Part shown: piece after piece, positions 52,186 to 61,196 of the stretch
How positions within the stretch are numbered: the first letter of the stretch is position 1
Layout: every line of letters begins with the position of its first letter
DNA from: Crambe crambe
Taxonomy: Eukaryota; Porifera; Demospongiae; Poecilosclerida; Crambeidae
NCBI GenBank assembly: GCA_963924555.1
Contig: OZ004583.1
Location: forward strand, 868,001-932,000
Direction of reading: 5' to 3'
Length of the DNA: 64,000 bases
Notes under the pieces: generated by a model
What the model was told of the DNA's origin: nothing
What the model saw: only the letters and a program-made list of their open reading frames with translations
Databases searched by the model: none
Position numbers and translations under genes: made by a program

Positions 52186-54688
52186 TTATAATTCTTCTTT
52201 AGTATTAATGTTCATGTGGCGCTTGAGTGCTTTAACAACAGCAGGTCTTTTACTATCACTTGCTTTGAAAATCATATATTTCGATAAGAAAACCATCCAG
52301 TTTTCTTCATTCTTGAAGAGTTGAGGCTCAGACTTGTGACCAGCTGGAATGAAACGAAGCTCCTCCAGCAATGCATTGGGAACATTTTCTTCAACTAGTA
52401 ATTCACGTATTTTATTTTCCCATTCTTGGAGTTTCTTCCTAATGTGATCACTTCTTTGATGCATCGTCTGATCTTCATTCAAAAAGGTGATTTTATTTGC
52501 AAAGGTAAGCACAAATATCGTTCTTCTCCACATGTTTCTGCTGAACGTTTTTGAAAACTTCTTAATCAAGTCTGTATCTTCCGGCCTGATCCGCGTATCA
52601 TCCACTTTTATGGTGCATATCACTAAATCTACCATATGATTTTCATTCGTTAGTTCATTCAAGTAATTCATCGCCTTTGAACCTGCTTCATACTCGGGAG
52701 AGTCCCATACTGTCACTTTCACTGATACTCCATTAATGTTCAAAGTACGTGTGTTAATATTAGCAACATAGTCATCACTCTCCAACATTTCCTCTCTCTC
52801 AAACTCTTCATCGAATAGTGTTCCTATCAGAGTGGACTTGCCAGTTCCTGATTTTCCTGTCACAAAAAAATTTAATTTCTTTATCGGTTTCTTTTCTTGA
52901 TCCTTCATCCATGATTTCTTGATAAATGCTATTTCTGATTCTGATGGTGAACCCCCTTGTGGCAAAGGTATTAGTTCAGTCTTATCATGTGAGAGCACAT
53001 AAATTAGACCTGTGGGATTGGTATATAAACCAAGTGGCTACATGTTCAATGGTTATATCATTGCATTACAGGTTGGTGTCAACAGGTGGCTACAGCTTGT
53101 CTCATCACCTTTGCAACAGATCACCCAAGCCACAGTTTACACTACAGTAGTTTTCAGAACAGTTGTCATGCATCAGGCAGGGATAGGTGGTGGCTTTGAA
53201 GTATCTCTATCTCTGCCTTATGCATGACAACTGTTCTGCAAACTACATTATTCCACTACTCCATCAAAGTAGTTCCAGTATAAACTGAGGTTTAGTGTCC
53301 TCTAGGCTTGTTGCAAAGGTGCTGTACAATGGTTTACACAACTGATATTTCTACATTCCTTATATAGACAACCATCCTGAATTCTTGGACAACCATCAAA
53401 AGTGTGTACAATTACATATCTAAGGAATAGACTCTGTTCTGTAAACATAAACTGTATAGCTACCTAGTCTTTGCTTACCTATCAGTACTAGAAGGATTGC
53501 CACAAAATAACATAGATACTTTATAATCTTTGGGATTTCAAGCACTCTTGGTGCATCTTTCTCTTTGTTCTCATCCCTGGTATTATCTTCCTTCTTGCTA
53601 TCTTCTTTCTTCCCATTATCATCTTCCTTCTCACCATCTTGCTCCTTCTTGCTAACCTCTTCCTTCTCACTACCTTCTTTCTTCCCATTATCATCTTCCT
53701 TCTCGCCATCTTGCTCCTTCTTGCTAACCTCTTCCTTCTCACTACCTTCTTTCTTTCCATTATCGTCTTCCTTCTCGCCATCTCGTTTCTTCTTCCCATC
53801 TTCTTTAGCTTCTTCCTTCTCGTCATCTTGCTCCTTCTTGCTAACCTCTTCCTTCTCACTACCTTCTTTCTTTCCATTATCATCTTCCTTCTCGCCATCT
53901 TGTTTCTTCTTCCCATCTTCTTTAGCTTCTTCCTTCTTCCCATCTTCTTTAGCTTCTTCCTTCTTGCCATCTTGCTCCTTCTCGCTAACCTCTTCCTTCT
54001 CACTACCTTCTTTCTTTCCATTATCGTCTTCCTTCTCACCATCTCGTTTCTTCTTCCCATCTTTAGCTTCTTCCTTCTCGCCATCTTGCTCCTTCTTGCT
54101 AACCTCTTCCTTCTCACTACCTTCTTTCTTCCCATTATCGTCTTCCTTCTCGCCATCTCGTTTCTTCTTCCCATCTTCTTCCTTCTCGCCATCTTGCTCC
54201 TTCTTGCTAACCTCTTCCTTCTCGCTACCTTTCTTTCCATTATCGTCTTCCTTCTCGCCATCTTGCTCCTTCTTCATAACCTCTTCCTTCTCATTATCTT
54301 CTTTAGGTTCTTCCTTCTCACCATCTCGTTCCTTTTTGCTAACCTTTTCCTTCCCACTATCTTCTTCCTCAGATGGCTTGTTGAGCTTAGCTTGCTCCTT
54401 CTTATAATCCTCTTCACTGGGACAAAGGTCTGGTTTTACTGAGTTAAGATTGAATAGAGTGAATAACCTTCACATTTAAATGGAGTCAACTACCATTGGA
54501 GAAATCAGACCCTTGGGTTTTGGCAGACTTTTGGGTACCTGGAGATTCAGGAGGGGAGTCAGTTGGATCTCCAGTCGTGCTGTACTCTGTAGCAGAATCT
54601 TAAAAAAATAAAAATGAAATTCAGTTTATCATCGCTAGCTACCGATCTTAACAATCAAAGGACTCGAGTTTGATCACTCACCACTCAT
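52186..54688 (-). CDS. A-right: stalked, membrane-anchored AIG1-type GTPase, intact
   Basis: Four exons: 54,688-54,682 (ATGAGTG), 54,598-54,494, 54,438-53,479 and 53,009-52,186. They sum to 1,896 nt, or 631 codons plus stop, with all introns in phase 1 and consensus splice sites. Order: Ser/Thr/Pro-rich N-terminus (1-37), a highly charged repeat region (about 38-335; units like KKEGSEKEEVSKKEQDGEKE), a membrane segment YLCYFVAILLVLIGLIYVL (about 345-363, across the exon 3/4 junction), then the G domain. The P-loop is GKSGTGKST (409-417). The G3 site reads DSPE (460-463), with Glu in place of the usual Gly, so hydrolysis or switch behaviour may differ. TIKVDDTRIRPEDTD and LTFANKI follow. With no signal peptide, the stalk should be cytosolic and the G domain on the far side, unless the segment inserts the other way. 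The function is unknown. Confidence 0.85.
53087..53338. mobile_element. Foldback insertion in intron 3 of A-right
   Basis: CAGAACAGTTGTCATGCAT at about 53,155 is mirrored by ATGCATGACAACTGTTCTG near 53,220-53,238, and outer arms CACCTTTGCAACA / TGTTGCAAAGGTG extend the inverted repeat. The left arm (near 19,150-19,165) lacks this block, so it is an insertion or a left-side loss. The exact ends are uncertain by several bases. Confidence 0.65.
53570..54330 (-). repeat. Coding minisatellite of A-right exon 3
   Basis: Imperfect repeats of roughly 70-110 nt encode the Lys/Glu-rich stalk (GAGAAGGAAGAGGTTAGCAA and GATGATAATGGAAAGAAAGA recur). Length differs from the left copy, as expected for an unstable coding repeat. 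Long frames on the opposite strand (Ser/Phe/Leu-rich) are by-products. Confidence 0.85.
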
Positions 54689-55012
54689 TTTGACTACTAA
54701 TTTCAATCGTCAGATCAGACAAAGCGTAGATATACAGACAGAGCACCAGACTAGTTTCGCGTAGTCGTCCCCCAAGAAAAACTGTGGTGGCCGAGAGAGT
54801 CACCGAGCCCGTGCACTTGCTTCCGGGGACGAGTCCTTGCTTCCTAGTCTACGGGGACGAGTCCGCGCTTCCGGGGCCGAGCTCTAGTGTGCGGGACCGG
54901 GGCCGAGCTTTTGAAACCGGGGGCGGGGCTGGGGCGGGCCGTAAAGCGCGCGATTTTTTAATTTGGGCTCAGTTTGGGGGTCAAAGGTCAACCAATTGTA
55001 TGCGCATGCGCT

Positions 55013-56658
55013 AAGAACTTAGACCCCTTGAACACTAACAGTTATCGCGGGATAACACTCACCTCTGTTCTTGCAAAAACCATGGAGCGGCTAGTGCTAC
55101 TCAGACTCCAGCCCATCCTTACTGAACGAGGAATTCCCCATAGGAACCAAACGGGATTCGTGAAGAACAACTCATGTGTAGATGCCACCTTCTCCACCTT
55201 TGAAGCTGTATCCAAGTTTGCACGGGAAGGAGACACCGCATATCTGTGTTTCTTCGATCTGCAAAAGGCTTACGACTCAGTGCAATACCCTGTTTTGCTG
55301 AAACGTGCATATGAGTGTGGTATCATGGGGAAGACATGGAGATTGCTGAGATCCTGGTACACGGCCCCAAAGAGTTGTGTCCTACTCAATGGGAAGACCT
55401 CTGAACCTCACACCATGGAGCGTGGCCTCCTTCAGGGCTCGGTCCTCTCCCCCACCCTGTTCCTGCTCATACTGGACCCCCTCCTACAACATCTAGAGAA
55501 GAACCAGCTGGGTCCATGTGTGGCTGGGTTATATGCAGGGGGCTTTGCTCATGCAGATGATATTAGGACACTATGTACTAGCAGGGACACCCTAGACTCC
55601 CAAATTGGAAGAGTGGAGGAGTTTGTAGCCACAAATGCTCTATCCCTGAATGCATCTAAATGTGAAGTAGTGATTGTCTCATCCCAGAGAGCTCCTGCTG
55701 AGCCAATTTGCACAATCAAGGAACAGGCCCTCCCTCCAGTTGCCTCTGCCAAGTGCCTAGGATATTGGTGGTCCTGGGACCTGTCAGCAAACAAGTCAAT
55801 CGACACTGCAATTGGACGGGCAAGAAGTAGCTTCTTTGCATTTGGAGCAATGGGTGGTTTCCAGGGAAAGCTAAATCCTCTCTCTGGTATAGAGCCATCT
55901 TTGAAACTTGTGTCGTCCCAGTCCTGCTATTTGGGAGTGAAAACTGGTACTTGACTGAATCTCTATTGGATAAGCTTGAATCTTTCCAAGCTGAGATCGG
56001 CCGTCGAATCTTGAAACTGCCCCGACATCACTCTGGCAGGGCTACTAGACTCGCTCTGGAGTGGCCCTCAATGACAGCACGCATACTACAGCGGAAACTC
56101 CTCTTCATCCAACGTGCATCCACAAATGAAGAGTCCCTCGGTCATCTATTTCTCACTCATCTCATGGGAGACACACCCAGTGAAGTTCCACTTCAGATCG
56201 TAGAGGGGTCCCAGTTTCTTGAATCTCGTCTGGGTTTGGATGGTTTGGTGAAGAAGACCCTAGGGATGATGTATTCTACAGCTGAGCTGAAGAGTGAAGT
56301 GACTAATAGAGACATGGAACTGCTACTATCATCCTGTCAAGAGCACACGAGTACCAGAATAGCAGCTGCGGTTGCTAAGGAGTCTAGCTGGATAAAACTC
56401 TGGGACGCAGCCCTGGATAGAGGCACAGCCGGCACCACTGCCTTACAGAACCTGTATAGGGAGCTGACCAGGCCCTCATATGGTTCCAGCCCTTGCCCTC
56501 GATGTGATGTGTCAGATTTGAAGGGCAATTCGTACTTTGAACACTATATCACAACTCACTCCTCCCTCATGAATGTGGACAGGATCCTCTCTGGTCTGTC
56601 ATCATCAGAACCTGACTTATCACTTGTTATAAATCATTTTTATGTTACACCTGAGTAG
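55013..56658 (+). pseudogene. Reverse transcriptase of the truncated LINE
   Basis: From DPLNTNSYRGITLTSVLAKT the frame shows RT blocks: RNQTGFVKNNSCVDAT, LCFFDLQKAYDSV (first Asp), ERGLLQGSVLSPTLFLLILD, and AHADDI (the catalytic Asp pair), then LNASKCEVV. Near 55,870-55,885 the frame shifts (the first ends at 55,954), and the family-like reading resumes as ETCVVPVLLFGSENWYLTES and runs to 56,658. A CPRCDVSDLKGNSYFEHYI stretch with following His residues resembles a zinc finger near the end. The N-terminal endonuclease is missing, and with the shift it is not functional. Confidence 0.8.
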
Positions 56659-56745
56659 CCTCCCTCAGTCACTTGACATTCTTTTTTCCCCGTTTATTTT
56701 GCATATGCCCTTTGGGCTTTACATTGCTTGCTTGCTTGCTTGCAA
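55013..56745 (+). mobile_element. LINE (non-LTR retrotransposon), 5'-truncated copy
   Basis: Begins within the reverse transcriptase domain and ends with a short 3' region and a (TTGC)n tail at about 56,727-56,745. The junctions are defined by the uninterrupted copy of the host sequence at 57,790-57,820. Tetranucleotide tails and this C-terminal zinc-finger-like end suggest a CR1/L2-like clade. That part is inference. Confidence 0.75.
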
Positions 56746-56932
56746 AAAAAGAAAGATTTCCTGCCTGAAAATAAATTCTTGTCTCTGAGTCCATAAGCTA
56801 CAGGATTGACTCTTCGCCACCTTCTTTCTCTGTTGCCAGTCTCAGAAAGTTTTAGATCCGAAGCAGAAACTTCAAACTTGCTGTCAGCACATACTGGGGT
56901 CAAAGGTCACGAATGGTCGTACACTGCAAACC

Positions 56933-57549
56933 TAGTCTCGCGGGCCCGACCCTTTACCAACCGCGAGGGAAGGAAAGAGTCTGGTCAAATCCAATACATG
57001 ATCTTGTTTCAATTGCCCAAAGATTTGGTGGGGGGCATGCGCAAAACGTCACGATACGTCACGGCTCTCAAACAGATTTTTTCGCGCGTGCACTTAGTAC
57101 AGAGTAGTCCTAGAGTTTAGTCATGTCATAGATATAATATCTATGGTCATGTTAATGAGCTGCTTGCTTGTATGCAGAAATCTCATTGGTGATCATAGGA
57201 AAAAGAAAAGGCTGCATGGTCCAAGGTGTGCATCAGCCAAAGAACTGCTCCAGGTACTTGCAGAAGTTGCACTGGAAAAATTTCCGACACTTTCTGACCA
57301 GAAAGCTGTTTCCAAGCCTCCTCCCACTCTCTTGAATAGCCGCCCAGTCTGTAATCATATTCCTGCTCAGCCATGTAGCGCTAAGAAATCCAGAGCGCAT
57401 ATTTTTCCTAAATTCGTGATGTATAATAACGTCATAGTCGCGCCCCTCCTTCCGAAGATTGCTGACTGTGCACAACAAGATCGTGTATTGGATTTGACCA
57501 GACTCTTTCCTTCCCTCGCGGTTGGTAAAGGGTCTGGCCCGCGAGACTA
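56933..57549. mobile_element. MULE-like non-autonomous element with 9-bp target duplication
   Basis: TAGTCTCGCGGGCC starts at 56,933 and GGCCCGCGAGACTA ends at 57,549. Inverted termini extend about 75 bp (CCCTTTACCAACCGCGAGGG and the matching reverse). Flanks are a perfect 9-bp direct repeat CTGCAAACC (56,924-56,932 and 57,550-57,558). Long termini plus a 9-bp duplication point to the Mutator superfamily. The 150-codon internal frame (57,143-57,595) runs past the element end and is probably chance. Confidence 0.82.
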
Positions 57550-57900
57550 CTGCAAACCGAAGGCTTGCAAAACAAGAAACAAGCAAAGAAAGTAGCGTTA
57601 CATATGATCAACAGATGTAGAAGCTCTCAGTTGTCAGCAGAGATACTTGTTAAAGTGACCTTTACCCCCCCAGTGCTGACTGCAAGTTTCAAGCTTCTGC
57701 TTCGGATCTAAAGCTTTTTGAGACTGGCAACAGAGAAAGAAGGTGGCGAAGAGTCAATTCTGTAGCCTATGGACTCAGAGACAAGACTTTATTTTTCAGG
57801 CAGGTAATTTTTTCTTCTAAGTTCTTAGCGCATGCGCATACAATTGGTTGACCTTTGACCCCCAAACTGAGCCCAAATTAAAAAATCGCGTAAAGCGCAC

Positions 57901-58915
57901 CATAGACGTGAGGTTTTACGGGCGCGGGATTGGAAACGGATCACGTGCTCTCGTTAGCAACTAACAACCGACAGCTGTAGAAATAGCACTTTTGTCAAAG
58001 CATAGATAAACGATCAAAGTTGCTGTTCTGACAAGATCTGTGAGGTAAGACTTATGCCAATGATACTATATTACACTAGGGCATAGATTTACTGTATGAA
58101 ATAAAATTTTAGCTCAGAATTTCAAGTTTATTCCTATAAATACTACTGTAGTGGTTAATGGGACTGTATTCCCTCTCACACCTGATGGAATCAATTGCTG
58201 TTGCCCATTTTCTGATCAAAAGGCATGTAAACTTTAGGTACATGGAATAGTAATGTTAGTTTTTATATTAGCTGACATAGCTATATTATTGTCTCTAGCA
58301 TTTGCAAGTGGTGTTAAAACTGTGATCCCTCTCCCAAGAAATAGATTAACAATATTGCAACTGTATTAGTTATTTCAGGGAAAGGATAGAACAGTAAATG
58401 CATTTTTGTTTTCTATACAATAGTCATCCTATATGGAGATGGCAAGCTTACTATAATTTCCCCCCTAATATCCATAGGGTCCACAGGACAGCTGACTGAG
58501 CTGAATTCTTGAGGTGGATGGTGTCAAAATCCAGTTGGAAGTATTGCAATAATGCTGATGAGGGAGAACTGAGCAGAAACTGTCAGATAACCTCAGGGCA
58601 AAATTATCTAGCTATAATAATAATGAATCAATGTCTAATTTTAATACCAAAAGTCATTGTGGCCTTTCTTTTAAATCAATCACATAAAATTAATGTATAA
58701 TGAGCAATGATAGGTAATCATAGTTATAATTACAAGGAAAAAAGTTATGAATAATTAATAACTTCCTTCCTCAGACTCTCCAACTTCAACTCTCTGACTA
58801 TTCACTTCTTCAATACCTTCCCTTTAGCATACTTGTACTATTCTGTGAGCTGTAGTGGCAGAACATCACTTTAACTGCCTTGAAAGGAGTGACTATTGAT
58901 CTCTTTTCACAACCA
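57901..58915. other. Intergenic, no gene recognised
   Basis: AT-rich and apparently unique. A short GC-rich patch at 57,900-57,960 and a donor-like GAG|GTAAGA at 58,043 could belong to a first exon of something, but I see no coding sequence to support it. Confidence 0.4.
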
Positions 58916-58916
58916 T

Positions 58917-59815
58917 TATCAATCAATCAATCAATCAATCAAGCAATGTAAAGCCCAAAGGGCATATGCAAAATAAACAGGGAAAAAAGAATGTCAAGTG
59001 ACTGAGGGAGGCTACTCAGGTGTAACATAAAAATGATTTATAACAAGTGATAAGTCAGGTTCTGATGATGACAGACCAGAGAGGATCTTGTCCACATTCA
59101 TGAGGGAGGAGTGAGTTGTGATATAGTGTTCAAAGTATGAATTGCCCTCCAAATCTGACACATCACATCGAGGGTAAGGGCTGGAACCATATGAGGGCCT
59201 GGTCAGCTCCCTATACAGGTTCTGTAAAGCAGTGGTGTCGGCTGTGCCTCTATCCAGGGCTGCGTCCCAGAGTTTTATCCAGCTAGACTCCTTAGCAACC
59301 GCAGCTGCTATTCTGGTACTCGTGTGCTCTTGACAGGATGATAGTAGCAGTTCCATGTCTCTATTAGTCACTTCACTCTTCAGCTCAGCTGTAGAACACA
59401 TCATCCCTAGGGTCTTCTTCACCAAACCATCCAAACCCAGACGAGATTCAAGAAACTGGGACCCCTCTACGATCTGAAGTGGAACTTCACTGGGTGTGTC
59501 TCCCATGAGATGAGTGAGAAATAGATGACCGAGGGACTCTTCATTTGTGGATGCACGTTGGATGAAGAGGAGTTTCCGCTGTAGTATGCGTGCTGTCATT
59601 GAGGGCCACTCCAGAGCGAGTCTAGTAGCCCGGGCCTGCCAGAGTGATGTCGAGGCAGTTTCAAGATTCGACGGCCGATCTCAGCTTGGAAAGATTCAAG
59701 CTTATCCAATAGAGATTCAGTCAAGTACCAGTTTTCACTCCCAAATAGCAGGACTGGGACTACACAAGTTTCGAAGATGGCTCTACCAGAGAGCCATACA
59801 GCCATACCATGTACC
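58917..59815 (-). mobile_element. LINE fragment, second copy, 5'-truncated, with (TTGA)n tail
   Basis: The minus strand matches 55,900-56,720 closely. It begins in the ETCVVPVLLFGSENWYLTES block (about 59,770), shifts frame once near 59,625 (GRATRLA reads GRPGLL), and encodes the same C-terminal region to 59,012. Its 3' end carries a tail of ATCA/TTGA units (58,917-58,945) instead of TTGC, so tails vary between copies. It retains no RT catalytic core. Confidence 0.8.
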
Positions 59816-59956
59816 AGAGAGTATACACAGGACCTGTGTATACGCGCATGCGCATGAGATTCTTGGGCGGCGCGGCGGATCGTTCGCGGTAGGGCCAGGG
59901 CCAGGGCTAGGGCCTAGGGCGTAATCAGACGAAGATTCAAAGAACTACACCACACC

Positions 59957-61196
59957 ATGGAATTGGTGGGCTTCTTTCTAGTAGCGGCATCGTTATTCAG
60001 CATCGCTGAATTTCAAATTCATGACAGTTGTAAGTGTTCCTATGAGTAGGTGCTAAGTTGTGTTGGATTATACCCAATAATTGTTCTCTTCACGTTGTTT
60101 TATTTGTTTTGAAGTAGTCAATTAGCAGTCTCATTAATAATAGGTGATAGTGAAAGTTGCAGCTCAGATATGGGTGATGATAAGTTGGTAGCAATGTTTC
60201 GTCAAGGTTGCCCCAGGCAAATCTCCGATGTCAAATGTGCACTGAAAACAGTGGAGAAGATCGAATCGTGGTTGAAGAAACATAACAATTTCAGAGTCCT
60301 AATCACTGGCAAGATGGGAACTGGTAAAACTACTCTTATCAAAGGACTGAAGGAAAAGTATGTCCCTGAAGCAGATAATCTTACGCCACATACTGTAAAA
60401 GTTACACCTTATGAATATGAGCATGAAAAGATCAACTTCACATTCTTTGATACACCTGGATTGAGAGAATCAAGTGATTCTCACAAGGATTATAAATATC
60501 TAAAAGAGATGGTCAAAAAAAATGAAAGCCCCGATTTGATCATCTTCACTATCAAAATGGATGATACTCGACTTCGTCCAGAAGATGAGGCAACTATCAA
60601 GAACGTATCTGATGCATTTGGTTGGAGTGTATGGAAAAATGCAATGTTTCTCCTTACATTCGCCAATAAAGTATCCAAAGTAGGTTCCCCCCCAGGTAGC
60701 AGGGAAAATAAAGTTTACTTCAACAAGAAACGTGATGATTTTTCTCTTCTTATTACCAAAGAATTGCGGAAGAATAGAGTCCAGCCAGAAGTAGCAAACA
60801 ATATACCGATTATTCCAGCAGGACTCGTCATGCAACCTTCTATTCCATCAGATTCGAGGGGATATCCTGGGTGGATGAATTCTGGCAGGAGATGTTCAAA
60901 GTTTTGAAGGCATCTAGTACAATTATTGACCAGAAAGAAGAGAAATCATCCACCCCAACACCATCAAGTCCAACTACACGAGCCACTCTGAAAAAATCAA
61001 CAAAATCGCCAGCACCAACTCCAAAATCTTCTCCCAAAGCCCACCCCATGCCCACTTGTCATCAGCCTGAACTTGGTGTGAAAGGCAAACTTTTAGTAGT
61101 GATCTCCTATCTGATAGTAGGATTAATGTGCTGGTGTTGTGGTGTACTACTAAGTGACTTAGCTCTAGTTCAAAAAAACACTGATTATAATTCTTT
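59957..61196 (+). pseudogene. D: AIG1/Toc34-type GTPase with signal-peptide exon, frameshifted near the C-terminus
   Basis: Exon 1 59,957-60,029 (73 nt) and exon 2 from 60,144 join in frame. Exon 1 encodes MELVGFFLVAASLFSIAEF, the third paralog with this leader. Cys positions (SCDSESCSSD, QGCPR, VKC) are shared. P-loop GKMGTGKT about 80-87, FFDTPGLRES, MDDTRLRPEDEATIKNVSDA, LLTFANKV. At about 60,857-60,860 a run of four G replaces the five G of B and C, shifting the frame: the product ends at 60,907 after 278 codons. The other frame continues as MDEFWQEMFKVLKAS, a Pro/Ser/Thr/Lys-rich linker and a hydrophobic stretch (LLVVISYLIVGLMCWCCGVL, about 61,085-61,145), the expected tail anchor. A sequencing error in the G-run would restore a full gene, so 'pseudogene' is provisional. 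Confidence 0.72.

Larger units (their letters stand above)
43304..54632 (-). repeat. Right outer arm of the large inverted duplication
   Basis: Reverse complement of 17,783-28,922, 11.3 kb. From 43.3 to about 52 kb the match is near perfect, with sporadic substitutions and an extra 22-bp minisatellite unit. Beyond about 53 kb it is more diverged, with a foldback insertion (about 53,090-53,335) that the left arm lacks, and without the transposon that the left arm has in A. The outer edge is in intron 1 of A; exon 1 of A continues beyond it. Confidence 0.9.
54935..57900. mobile_element. Composite: inverted-repeat element split by a LINE and a MULE-like element
   Basis: The block 54,943-55,012 plus 56,750-56,910 is the reverse complement of 57,655-57,895. 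The match is broken only by the LINE between about 55,013 and 56,745; the second repeat shows the uninterrupted sequence. The loop between the repeats contains the 617-bp MULE-like element. So a roughly 600-bp element with inverted repeats of about 230 bp was entered twice. The outermost ends are approximate. Confidence 0.75.

Noticed and set aside
53565..54442. Long plus-strand frames rich in Ser/Phe/Leu opposite gene A
   Set aside because: They are the antisense of the Lys/Glu-coding minisatellite; the sense frame is spliced in frame with a G domain and these are not.
57143..57595. 150-codon frame inside the MULE-like element
   Set aside because: It runs across the element end and target duplication into host sequence, so it is not an element gene. 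No transposase motif.
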